DNA from: Enterobacter asburiae
GTDB lineage: Bacteria > Pseudomonadota > Gammaproteobacteria > Enterobacterales > Enterobacteriaceae
NCBI RefSeq assembly: GCF_021440515.1
Contig: NZ_JAKCMV010000025.1
Span: 1 to 64,000 of the forward strand
Reading direction: 5' to 3'
Length of the DNA stretch: 64,000 nucleotides
Shown here: positions 56,118-64,000 of the stretch, piece by piece
How the letters are laid out: each line of letters begins with the position of its first letter
How positions within the stretch are numbered: the stretch's first letter is position 1
Position numbers and translations under genes: made by a program
Notes under the pieces: generated by a model
Seen by the model: the letters and a program-made list of their open reading frames with translations, nothing else
Database searches by the model: none
What the model was told of the DNA's origin: nothing

Positions 56118-57725
56118 ATGAGTATTTCCTTGAAGAAGTCAGGGATGCTGAAGCTTGGTCTGAGCCTGGTGGCCATGACCGTCGCAGCAAGCGTACAGGC
56201 AAAAACCCTGGTTTACTGTTCTGAAGGCTCGCCGGAAGGCTTTAACCCACAGCTCTTTACCTCTGGTACGACTTACGACGCCAGCTCTGTACCTATCTAT
56301 AACCGTCTGGTTGAATTCAAAACCGGCACCACGGAAGTGATTCCGGGTCTGGCTGAGAAATGGGACGTCAGCGAAGACGGCAAAACCTATACCTTCCACC
56401 TGCGCCAGGGTGTGAAGTGGCAGGACAGCAAAGAGTTCAAACCAACGCGCGACTTCAACGCCGATGACGTGGTGTTCTCTTTCGATCGTCAGAAAAACGC
56501 CCAGAACCCGTACCACAAAGTCTCCGGCGGCAGCTATGAATACTTCGAAGGGATGGGTCTGCCGGATCTGATCTCAGAAGTGAAAAAAGTAGATGATAAA
56601 ACCGTCCAGTTCGTGCTGACTCGCCCGGAAGCGCCGTTCCTGGCCGACCTGGCAATGGACTTCGCCTCTATTCTGTCTAAAGAGTACGCGGACAACATGC
56701 TGAAAGCCGGCACCCCGGAAAAAGTCGACCTGAACCCAATCGGTACCGGTCCATTCCAGCTGCTGCAATACCAGAAAGATTCCCGCATTTTGTACAAAGC
56801 CTTTGAAGGCTACTGGGGCACCAAGCCGCAGATCGACCGTCTGGTCTTCTCCATCACCCCGGACGCGTCAGTACGTTATGCCAAGCTGCAAAAAAACGAG
56901 TGCCAGGTTATGCCGTACCCGAACCCGGCTGACATCGCACGCATGAAGCAGGACAAAAACATCAACCTGCTGGAGCAGGCGGGCCTGAACGTGGGCTATC
57001 TCTCCTTCAACACCGAGAAGAAACCGTTTGATGACGTGAAAGTGCGTCAGGCGCTGACCTACGCGGTGAACAAAGAAGCGATCATCAAAGCGGTTTATCA
57101 GGGCGCGGGCGTTGCGGCCAAGAACCTGATCCCACCAACCATGTGGGGCTACAACGATGACGTGAAAGACTACACCTACGATCCTGAGAAGGCGAAAGCG
57201 CTGCTGAAAGAAGCGGGCCAGGATAAAGGCTTCACCGTTGAGCTGTGGGCGATGCCTGTTCAGCGTCCGTACAACCCGAACGCACGCCGTATGGCGGAAA
57301 TGGTTCAGGCTGACTGGGCGAAGATCGGCGTTCAGGCCAAGATTGTGACCTACGAGTGGGGCGAGTATCTGAAGCGCGCCAAAGCGGGTGAGCACCAGGC
57401 TGTGATGATGGGCTGGACCGGTGACAACGGGGATCCGGACAACTTCTTCGCGACCCTGTTCAGCTGCGCGGCGGCGAAAGACGGTTCTAACTACTCTCGC
57501 TGGTGCTACAAGCCGTTCGAAGACCTGATCCAGCCGGCGCGTGCGACCGACGATCACAACAAACGTATCGAACTGTACAAGCAGGCTCAGGTTGTTATGC
57601 ACGATCAGGCTCCGGCGCTGATTGTTGCTCACTCCACCGTGTACGAGCCAGTGCGTAAAGAAGTGAAAGGCTACGTGGTTGATCCACTGGGCAAACACCA
57701 CTTCGAAAACGTGTCTGTTGAATAA
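56118..57725 (+). CDS. dppA: dipeptide-binding periplasmic protein
   Basis: This 535-residue solute-binding protein family 5 member has a signal peptide (about residues 1-28, cut VQA-KTLVYCSEG). The mature sequence contains the family signature (about 95-115; FNADDVVFSFDRQKNAQNP) and later DNGDPDNFFATLFSCAAAK. It delivers dipeptides, and in E. coli also haem and 5-aminolevulinate, to DppBCDF, and serves in peptide chemotaxis. An inverted pair of palindromes after the stop probably favours high dppA over dppB. Confidence 0.98.
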   Translation: MSISLKKSGMLKLGLSLVAMTVAASVQAKTLVYCSEGSPEGFNPQLFTSGTTYDASSVPIYNRLVEFKTGTTEVIPGLAEKWDVSEDGKTYTFHLRQGVKWQDSKEFKPTRDFNADDVVFSFDRQKNAQNPYHKVSGGSYEYFEGMGLPDLISEVKKVDDKTVQFVLTRPEAPFLADLAMDFASILSKEYADNMLKAGTPEKVDLNPIGTGPFQLLQYQKDSRILYKAFEGYWGTKPQIDRLVFSITPDASVRYAKLQKNECQVMPYPNPADIARMKQDKNINLLEQAGLNVGYLSFNTEKKPFDDVKVRQALTYAVNKEAIIKAVYQGAGVAAKNLIPPTMWGYNDDVKDYTYDPEKAKALLKEAGQDKGFTVELWAMPVQRPYNPNARRMAEMVQADWAKIGVQAKIVTYEWGEYLKRAKAGEHQAVMMGWTGDNGDPDNFFATLFSCAAAKDGSNYSRWCYKPFEDLIQPARATDDHNKRIELYKQAQVVMHDQAPALIVAHSTVYEPVRKEVKGYVVDPLGKHHFENVSVE

Positions 57726-57740
57726 TAAGTAGGGTGTTAT

Positions 57741-57818
57741 CCCTCTCCCTTTGGGAGAGGGCAGGGGTGAGGGGAAGCCTGTTCGACCCTCACCCTAACC
57801 CTCTCCCAGAGAGAGGGA
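57741..57818. repeat. inverted pair of CCCTCACCC-type palindromes, copy G
   Basis: CCCTCTCCC-TTT-GGGAGAGGGCAGGGGTGAGGG (57741-57773) faces CCCTCACCCTAACCCTCTCCC-AGA-GAGAGGG (57786-57816), so whole units can also pair with each other. It fills the dppA-dppB gap, where E. coli carries REP elements. Confidence 0.8.
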
Positions 57819-57883
57819 ATTTACATTTGTGAGCAATACAGACGTCACGCCTTTGTCGTGCGTCATCAGAGAGAATCCGGGTT

Positions 57884-58903
57884 ATGTTGCAGTTCATCCT
57901 CCGACGTCTGGGGCTTGTTATTCCCACGTTTATCGGTATCACCCTTCTCACTTTTGCCTTTGTCCATATGATCCCCGGCGACCCGGTAATGATTATGGCG
58001 GGCGAGCGTGGTATCTCCCCTGAACGCCATGCACAGCTGCTGGCGGAGCTTGGCCTGAACAAGCCGCTGTGGCAGCAATACCTCAACTATATCTGGGGCG
58101 TGTTGCACGGTGATTTGGGTATTTCGCTGAAAAGCCGTCTTCCGGTGTGGGACGAGTTCGTGCCGCGCTTTAAAGCAACGCTTGAACTGGGCGTCTGCGC
58201 CATGATTTTTGCCACTGCGGTGGGTATTCCTGTTGGGGTACTGGCTGCCGTGAAGCGTGGCTCTATCTTCGACCATACCGCCGTTGGCCTGGCGCTGACC
58301 GGCTACTCCATGCCTATCTTCTGGTGGGGCATGATGCTGATCATGCTGGTCTCGGTGCAGTGGAACCTGACGCCGGTCTCGGGGCGCGTCAGCGACATGG
58401 TGTTCCTTGATGACTCCAATCCGCTGACCGGCTTTATGCTGATCGACACCGCAATCTGGGGCGAGCAGGGCAACTTCATTGATGCCGTGGCGCACATGAT
58501 CCTCCCGGCGATGGTGCTCGGGACTATCCCGCTGGCGGTTATCGTGCGTATGACCCGCTCCTCCATGCTGGAAGTGCTGGGCGAAGACTACATCCGTACC
58601 GCGCGCGCCAAGGGGCTGACCCGTATGCGCGTGATCATCGTTCACGCCCTGCGTAACGCCATGCTGCCGGTGGTCACCGTTATCGGTCTCCAGGTGGGCA
58701 CGCTGCTGGCGGGGGCGATCCTGACCGAAACCATCTTCTCCTGGCCGGGGCTTGGACGTTGGCTGATTGACGCGCTGCAACGCCGTGATTACCCGGTTGT
58801 GCAGGGCGGCGTGCTGCTGGTGGCGACGATGATTATCCTCGTCAACCTGCTGGTCGATCTGCTGTACGGCGTGGTGAACCCGCGTATTCGTCATAAGAAG
58901 TAA
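57884..58903 (+). CDS. dppB: dipeptide ABC transporter permease DppB
   Basis: This 339-residue permease has six membrane segments. The N-terminal MLQFILRRLGLVIPTFIG is characteristic, and the EAA loop (EDYIRTARAKGLTRMRVIIVHALRNA, near residues 230-255) contacts the ATPases. Length equals E. coli DppB. dppC follows after 9 bp. Confidence 0.98.
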   Translation: MLQFILRRLGLVIPTFIGITLLTFAFVHMIPGDPVMIMAGERGISPERHAQLLAELGLNKPLWQQYLNYIWGVLHGDLGISLKSRLPVWDEFVPRFKATLELGVCAMIFATAVGIPVGVLAAVKRGSIFDHTAVGLALTGYSMPIFWWGMMLIMLVSVQWNLTPVSGRVSDMVFLDDSNPLTGFMLIDTAIWGEQGNFIDAVAHMILPAMVLGTIPLAVIVRMTRSSMLEVLGEDYIRTARAKGLTRMRVIIVHALRNAMLPVVTVIGLQVGTLLAGAILTETIFSWPGLGRWLIDALQRRDYPVVQGGVLLVATMIILVNLLVDLLYGVVNPRIRHKK

Positions 58904-58912
58904 GGGGCCATC

Positions 58913-59815
58913 ATGTCACACGTTTCTGAAAACAAAGCTGTCGCTGCACCGGTTCCAATGACGCCGTTGCAGGAGTTCTGGCACTACTTCAAACGCAACA
59001 AAGGCGCAGTAGTAGGGCTGGTGTATGTCACCATCATGATCCTGATTGCGGTGTTTGCGAACTTCCTCGCACCGTATAACCCGGCGGACCAGTTCCGCGA
59101 CGTGCTGCTTGCGCCACCGGCCTGGCAGGACGGCGGTAGTCTGGCGCACCTGTTAGGCACCGACGATGTGGGCCGCGACGTGCTGTCGCGCCTGATGTAC
59201 GGCGCGCGCCTGTCGCTGCTGGTCGGCTGCCTTGTGGTGGTGCTGTCGCTGGTTATGGGCGTGGTGCTGGGGCTGGTTGCCGGCTACTTCGGCGGTATCG
59301 TTGATAACATCATCATGCGTATCGTCGACATTATGCTGGCGCTGCCAAGCCTGCTGCTGGCGCTGGTGCTGGTGGCCATCTTCGGCCCGTCAATCGGTAA
59401 CGCCGCGCTGGCGCTAACGTTCGTGGCGCTCCCTCACTACGTGCGTTTAACCCGCGCGGCGGTGCTGGTGGAGGTCAACCGCGACTACGTAACCGCTTCC
59501 CGCGTGGCGGGTGCCGGTGCGATGCGCCAGATGTTCGTGAACATTTTCCCAAACTGCCTTGCGCCGCTGATCGTTCAGGCGTCGCTCGGTTTCTCTAACG
59601 CCATTCTCGATATGGCCGCTCTTGGCTTCCTCGGCATGGGTGCGCAGCCGCCAACACCGGAGTGGGGCACCATGCTCTCCGACGTGTTGCAGTTCGCACA
59701 AAGCGCGTGGTGGGTCGTCACCTTCCCGGGTCTGGCGATTCTGCTGACGGTGCTGGCATTTAACCTGATGGGTGATGGTCTGCGTGATGCACTTGATCCC
59801 AAACTGAAGCAGTAA
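58913..59815 (+). CDS. dppC: dipeptide ABC transporter permease DppC
   Basis: This 300-residue second permease has an N-terminal cytoplasmic OppC-type segment ([19 protein letters not shown]), a [20 protein letters not shown] motif, and an EAA loop ([24 protein letters not shown]) near residue 200. It pairs with DppB. It is spaced 10 bp from dppD. Confidence 0.98.
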   Translation: MSHVSENKAVAAPVPMTPLQEFWHYFKRNKGAVVGLVYVTIMILIAVFANFLAPYNPADQFRDVLLAPPAWQDGGSLAHLLGTDDVGRDVLSRLMYGARLSLLVGCLVVVLSLVMGVVLGLVAGYFGGIVDNIIMRIVDIMLALPSLLLALVLVAIFGPSIGNAALALTFVALPHYVRLTRAAVLVEVNRDYVTASRVAGAGAMRQMFVNIFPNCLAPLIVQASLGFSNAILDMAALGFLGMGAQPPTPEWGTMLSDVLQFAQSAWWVVTFPGLAILLTVLAFNLMGDGLRDALDPKLKQ

Positions 59816-59825
59816 GAGGCAAGAG

Positions 59826-60809
59826 ATGGCGTTATTAAATGTAGATAAATTATCGGTGCACTTCGGCGACGAAGGCACACCGTTTCGCGCCGTGGACCGC
59901 ATCAGCTACAGCGTAAATCAGGGCGAAGTGGTCGGCATCGTAGGGGAATCCGGTTCCGGTAAGTCCGTCAGCTCGCTGGCGATTATGGGGCTGATTGATT
60001 ATCCGGGCCGCGTAATGGCCGAAAGCCTGGAGTTTAACGGTCAGGATCTGAAGCGCATTTCCGAAAAACAGCGCCGCCAGCTGGTGGGCGCGGAAGTGGC
60101 GATGATTTTCCAGGATCCGATGACCAGCCTGAACCCGTGCTACACCGTCGGTTTCCAGATTATGGAAGCGATTAAGGTGCATCAGGGCGGCAATAAGAAA
60201 ACCCGTCGTCAGCGTGCCATCGACCTGCTCACCCAGGTAGGTATCCCTGACCCGGCATCACGCCTGGACGTTTATCCGCACCAGCTCTCCGGTGGGATGA
60301 GCCAGCGCGTGATGATCGCAATGGCGATCGCCTGTCGGCCAAAACTGCTGATTGCGGATGAACCGACAACCGCGCTGGATGTCACCATTCAGGCGCAAAT
60401 CATCGAGCTGCTGCTGGAGTTACAGCAGAAAGAGAACATGGCGCTGGTGCTAATTACGCACGACCTGGCGCTGGTGGCTGAAGCGGCTCACAAAATCATC
60501 GTGATGTACGCGGGGCAGGTGGTCGAAACCGGCAGTTCGCACGATATCTTCCGCGCGCCGCGTCACCCGTACACCCAGGCGCTGCTGCGCGCCCTGCCGG
60601 AGTTCGCTCAGGATAAAGCGCGTCTGGCTTCGCTGCCGGGCGTGGTGCCGGGCAAATATGACCGTCCGCAGGGCTGTCTGCTCAACCCGCGCTGCCCGTA
60701 CGCAACGGACAAATGCCGTGTCGATGAGCCCGAGCTGAACCTGTTAGCTGACGGTCGTCAGTCGAAATGCCACTACCCACTCGATGATGCCGGGAGGCCA
60801 ACACTATGA
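59826..60809 (+). CDS. dppD: dipeptide ABC transporter ATP-binding protein DppD
   Basis: This 327-residue ATPase has Walker A GESGSGKS (near 39-46), Q-loop [11 protein letters not shown], signature [15 protein letters not shown] and Walker [13 protein letters not shown]. The C-terminal oligopeptide-transporter motif with four cysteines ([14 protein letters not shown]...C) is typical of Opp/Dpp ATPases and may bind an iron-sulfur cluster. Its stop overlaps the dppF start by 4 bp. Confidence 0.98.
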   Translation: MALLNVDKLSVHFGDEGTPFRAVDRISYSVNQGEVVGIVGESGSGKSVSSLAIMGLIDYPGRVMAESLEFNGQDLKRISEKQRRQLVGAEVAMIFQDPMTSLNPCYTVGFQIMEAIKVHQGGNKKTRRQRAIDLLTQVGIPDPASRLDVYPHQLSGGMSQRVMIAMAIACRPKLLIADEPTTALDVTIQAQIIELLLELQQKENMALVLITHDLALVAEAAHKIIVMYAGQVVETGSSHDIFRAPRHPYTQALLRALPEFAQDKARLASLPGVVPGKYDRPQGCLLNPRCPYATDKCRVDEPELNLLADGRQSKCHYPLDDAGRPTL

Positions 60810-61804
60810 GTACGCAACAACTGCTGTTGCAGGCCATCGACCTGAAAAAACATTACCCGGTGAAGAAGGGGCTGTTTGCGCCTGAACGCCTGGTCAAAGC
60901 GCTGGACGGTGTTTCCTTTACCCTCGAGCGCGGTAAAACCCTGGCGGTGGTCGGCGAGTCCGGCTGCGGCAAATCGACCCTGGGTCGCCTGCTGACGATG
61001 ATCGAAACGCCAACCGGCGGCGAGCTTTATTATCAGGGGCAGGATCTGCTCAAGCACGATCCGCAGGCGCAGAAGCTGCGTCGTCAGAAAATTCAGATCG
61101 TCTTCCAGAACCCGTACGGCTCCCTGAACCCGCGTAAGAAAGTGGGGCAGATTCTGGAAGAGCCGCTGCTGATTAACAGTCATCTGAGCAAAGAGCAGCG
61201 CCGTGAAAAAGCGCTGGCGATGATGGCGAAAGTGGGCCTGAAAACCGAGCACTACGACCGCTACCCGCATATGTTCTCCGGCGGCCAGCGTCAGCGTATC
61301 GCTATCGCCCGTGGGCTGATGCTCGACCCGGACGTGGTGATCGCCGATGAACCCGTTTCCGCGCTCGACGTGTCCGTACGTGCGCAGGTGCTGAACCTGA
61401 TGATGGATCTCCAGCAGGATCTGGGGCTGTCTTACGTGTTTATTTCTCACGACCTGTCGGTGGTGGAACATATTGCCGATGAAGTGATGGTGATGTACTT
61501 AGGGCGCTGCGTGGAGAAGGGGACCAAAGACCAGATCTTTAATAATCCTCGTCACCCGTACACCCAGGCGCTGCTGTCTGCGACGCCGCGCCTGAACCCG
61601 GACGACCGTCGTGAACGCATCAAGCTGACCGGCGAGCTGCCAAGCCCGCTGAAACCGCCTCCGGGATGCGCGTTCAACGCCCGCTGCCGTCGTCGCTTTG
61701 GCCCTTGCACGCAGTTGCAGCCACAGCTAAAAGACTACAACGGTCAGCTGGTGGCCTGCTTTGCGGTCGACCAGGACGAGAACGGCGAAAAACCGCTGTC
61801 GTAA
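60806..61804 (+). CDS. dppF: dipeptide ABC transporter ATP-binding protein DppF
   Basis: This 332-residue partner ATPase has Walker [11 protein letters not shown]-loop [11 protein letters not shown], signature [15 protein letters not shown], Walker [13 protein letters not shown], and the C-terminal cysteine region [14 protein letters not shown]. It is coupled to dppD by an ATGA overlap and ends the operon before a bidirectional terminator. In E. coli the next genes are the bcs/yhj cluster; here it is coaA. Confidence 0.98.
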   Translation: MSTQQLLLQAIDLKKHYPVKKGLFAPERLVKALDGVSFTLERGKTLAVVGESGCGKSTLGRLLTMIETPTGGELYYQGQDLLKHDPQAQKLRRQKIQIVFQNPYGSLNPRKKVGQILEEPLLINSHLSKEQRREKALAMMAKVGLKTEHYDRYPHMFSGGQRQRIAIARGLMLDPDVVIADEPVSALDVSVRAQVLNLMMDLQQDLGLSYVFISHDLSVVEHIADEVMVMYLGRCVEKGTKDQIFNNPRHPYTQALLSATPRLNPDDRRERIKLTGELPSPLKPPPGCAFNARCRRRFGPCTQLQPQLKDYNGQLVACFAVDQDENGEKPLS

Positions 61805-61808
61805 GACG

Positions 61809-61840
61809 AAAAAAAACCGGCGATATCGCCGGTTTTTTTA
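61809..61840. terminator. bidirectional terminator between dppF and coaA
   Basis: AAAAAAACCGGCG-ATAT-CGCCGGTTTTTTTA: symmetric A/T flanks serve both convergent transcripts. It also marks the junction of two chromosomal segments that are far apart in E. coli. Confidence 0.95.
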
Positions 61841-61848
61841 TCTCTGCG

Positions 61849-62802
61849 TTATGACTTCCGCAAACGTATCTGGTCGACCGCGTGTTTCTCACTTTTGGTG
61901 AGGATCAGGCTGGCACGCTCGCGCGTCGGCAGGATGTTCTCTTTCAGGTTCACGTAGTTGATCTCATTCCACAGCCCCGTCGCCACCTTAATGGCCTCTT
62001 CTTTCGAGAGCTGAGCGTAGTTATGGAAGTAAGAGTCAGGATCGGTGAACGCCCCTTCGCGGAACTTCAGGAAGCGGTTGATATACCAGCTTTGCAGCAA
62101 ATCTTCCGGCGCATCGACATAAATAGAGAAATCGACGAAGTCAGACACAAACACATGATGCGGATCGTGCGGGTAGTCCATGCCGCTTTGCAGCACGTTC
62201 AACCCTTCCAGGATCAGAATGTCTGGCTGGACTACGGTTTTATCACCATCCGGGATGCGGTCGTAAATCAGATGCGAATAGACCGGCGCAGTCACGTTTG
62301 GCGCACCCGATTTCAAATCGGAAACGAATTTAACCAGACGATGCATATCATAGGAGAGCGGAAAGCCCTTCTTCTTCATCAGGCCGCGTTCTTTTAACAC
62401 CTCATTAGGGTGCAAAAAGCCGTCGGTGGTAATCAGCTCAACGCTGCGGTGCTCAGGCCAGCGGCTCAGCAGCGCCTGCAATACGCGCGCGGTAGTACTT
62501 TTACCAACGGCAACGCTTCCGGCAATGCTGATGATATAAGGTATACGTTGCCCGTTCGTGCCGAGAAACTGCTCCAGCACTGCCTGGCGGCGCAGGTTAG
62601 AACTAATATAGAAGTTAAGCAGGCGAGACAGAGGTAAATAGATCTCTGCCACCTCTTCCAGCGACAAATCTTCGTTTATCCCTTTTAACCGTGCGATTTC
62701 ACCTTCCGTCAGCGTCATCGGGACGGAATCGCGCAGGGCAGCCCACTGGCTACGGTTAAACTGGAGATAAGGCGTCATTAACGTTTGCTCTTTTTTGCTC
62801 AT
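61849..62802 (-). CDS. coaA: pantothenate kinase, type I
   Basis: This enzyme makes the first committed step of coenzyme A synthesis, phosphorylating pantothenate with ATP. The 317-residue protein has a P-loop GSVAVGKST (near residues 95-103), DGFLHPN, and the pantothenate-side segment [12 protein letters not shown]. The start [15 protein letters not shown] gives the E. coli size; 29 upstream codons are rejected. The C-terminus has one extra Ser. It is divergent from the thrU tRNA operon, as in E. coli. Confidence 0.97.
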   Translation of the reverse strand: MSKKEQTLMTPYLQFNRSQWAALRDSVPMTLTEGEIARLKGINEDLSLEEVAEIYLPLSRLLNFYISSNLRRQAVLEQFLGTNGQRIPYIISIAGSVAVGKSTTARVLQALLSRWPEHRSVELITTDGFLHPNEVLKERGLMKKKGFPLSYDMHRLVKFVSDLKSGAPNVTAPVYSHLIYDRIPDGDKTVVQPDILILEGLNVLQSGMDYPHDPHHVFVSDFVDFSIYVDAPEDLLQSWYINRFLKFREGAFTDPDSYFHNYAQLSKEEAIKVATGLWNEINYVNLKENILPTRERASLILTKSEKHAVDQIRLRKS

Positions 62803-63077
62803 AAGCACGTTTTCGTGAACCACGGACGAAACTGCCGCGTCATGGCCCATCACATAGTTAATTTTGGACAATGGGCAGGAGGTTAACACCAGATGACAGG
62901 AATAATAAGAAAAAATATGGGGACCGCTGCGTTACGCGAAAGCCGTCACGATACGCGATATTGGGGGTAAATTGCCTTCTGGCGATGGATTTTTAACCGT
63001 GAGTGGGTGATTTTACAGCGCTTATGCCTTCTTTCGAATAAAATGTGAGCGAAAGAACGTTTTATGCAATTTTTTAG

Positions 63078-63106
63078 TTGCATGACTGCGCATGTCTCCA
63101 TAGAAT
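63078..63106 (+). promoter_or_regulatory. thrU-tufB operon promoter
   Basis: TTGCAT (63078-63083), a 17-bp spacer and TAGAAT (63101-63106) are followed by the GC-rich discriminator GCGCGC, the hallmark of ppGpp-sensitive stable RNA promoters. AT-rich sequence upstream (63055-63077) fits an UP element and FIS region as known in E. coli. Confidence 0.88.
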
Positions 63107-63120
63107 GCGCGCTACTTGAT

Positions 63121-63196
<76 letters not shown>

Positions 63197-63204
63197 TCAA
63201 GTCC

Positions 63205-63289
<85 letters not shown>

Positions 63290-63407
63290 CTTTCTGGCAG
63301 CGTAAATGCCGCCGGAGCTGGTTAAAAAAATTTAATCAGCTCGAACATGAAAAGAGAGAAATCTCTTTTTTTGTTACAGAAAGAACTGGGTAGCCGAGTT
63401 TCAGGAT

Positions 63408-63482
<75 letters not shown>

Positions 63483-63488
63483 ATACGT

Positions 63489-63564
63489 GCTGATATGGCT
63501 CAGTTGGTAGAGCGCACCCTTGGTAAGGGTGAGGTCCCCAGTTCGACTCTGGGTATCAGCACCA
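63489..63564 (+). tRNA. thrT: tRNA-Thr, anticodon GGT
   Basis: 76-nt cloverleaf with encoded CCA; anticodon loop TTGGTAA; acceptor GCTGATA pairs with TATCAGC. It starts 6 nt after glyT and is followed by the tufB leader. Confidence 0.98.
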
Positions 63565-63646
63565 CTTCACTTCTCCCTCCCGTTTCTCTCTGTTTCAATT
63601 TAAATGTATTCAACAGTTCAGGCATTTCGCCTGGTTGATGTGGTGA

Positions 63647-64000
<354 letters not shown>

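Noticed and set aside
57866..58894. A 342-codon frame antisense to dppB
   Set aside because: Asp/His/Gln/Arg-rich mirror of a membrane protein gene; no signal for translation.
63290..63407. A possible fifth tRNA in the tyrU-glyT spacer
   Set aside because: No cloverleaf can be folded; only a small imperfect hairpin is present.

Overview
This window is a chromosomal segment from an Enterobacteriaceae bacterium. Gene order and protein sequences follow the E. coli 80-81 min region (lld-mtl-selAB-aldB-avtA-malS-bax-xyl-glyQS-cspA-yiaD-bisC-tag-yhjX-eptB-dpp), but the accessory gene content and the intergenic repeats are not those of E. coli. An Enterobacter, Lelliottia or Leclercia type organism is most likely; this is inferred from protein similarity by eye, not from a search. 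No insertion sequence, prophage, CRISPR array or rRNA operon was seen.

Layout: 1-4 kb, the L-lactate operon lldPRD (minus strand). 4-9 kb, yibL and the mannitol operon mtlADR (minus) with five CRP-like sites upstream of mtlA. 9-11.3 kb, yibIH and yibF. 11.4-14.6 kb, selAB for selenocysteine insertion. 14.6-21 kb, a ROK sugar kinase, aldB, a LysR/OmpV-type pair (yiaU/yiaT), the ferredoxin-like ysaA, and avtA. 21-24.4 kb, malS and bax. 24.4-32.6 kb, the xylose regulon (xylR, xylFGH, xylAB). 32.7-37.4 kb, wecH, ysaB, glyQS. 37.6-41 kb, an unassigned ABC-F ATPase, yiaG, yiaF, cspA. 41-46.2 kb, a 2-ketogluconate (kgu-type) operon with its LacI-type repressor, in which ghrB is the last gene. 46.7-55.2 kb, yiaD, bisC, yiaC, tag, yhjY, yhjX, eptB. 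55.2-61.8 kb, a tRNA-Pro and the dipeptide transporter dppABCDF. 61.8-64 kb, coaA, four tRNA genes (Thr, Tyr, Gly, Thr) and the start of tufB; this last block lies elsewhere in E. coli, so dppF-coaA is a rearrangement junction.

Functionally the window is dominated by carbon-source modules, each with its own regulator: lactate/LldR, mannitol/MtlR plus CRP, xylose/XylR plus CRP, and 2-ketogluconate/PtxS-like plus CRP. Translation genes (selAB, glyQS, tRNAs, tufB) and envelope genes (wecH, eptB, yiaD, yiaT, yhjY) lie between them.

The most interesting non-coding signals are: a 150-bp dispersed element present twice in inverted orientation, 46 kb apart, with an 11-bp hairpin that keeps pairing through three compensated base-pair changes; a family of CCCTCACCC...GGGAGAGGG palindromes in at least seven intergenic places; three 21-bp-phased copies of the YpdB/PyrR box upstream of yhjX; and a duplicated tRNA-Pro 3' end downstream of the tRNA.
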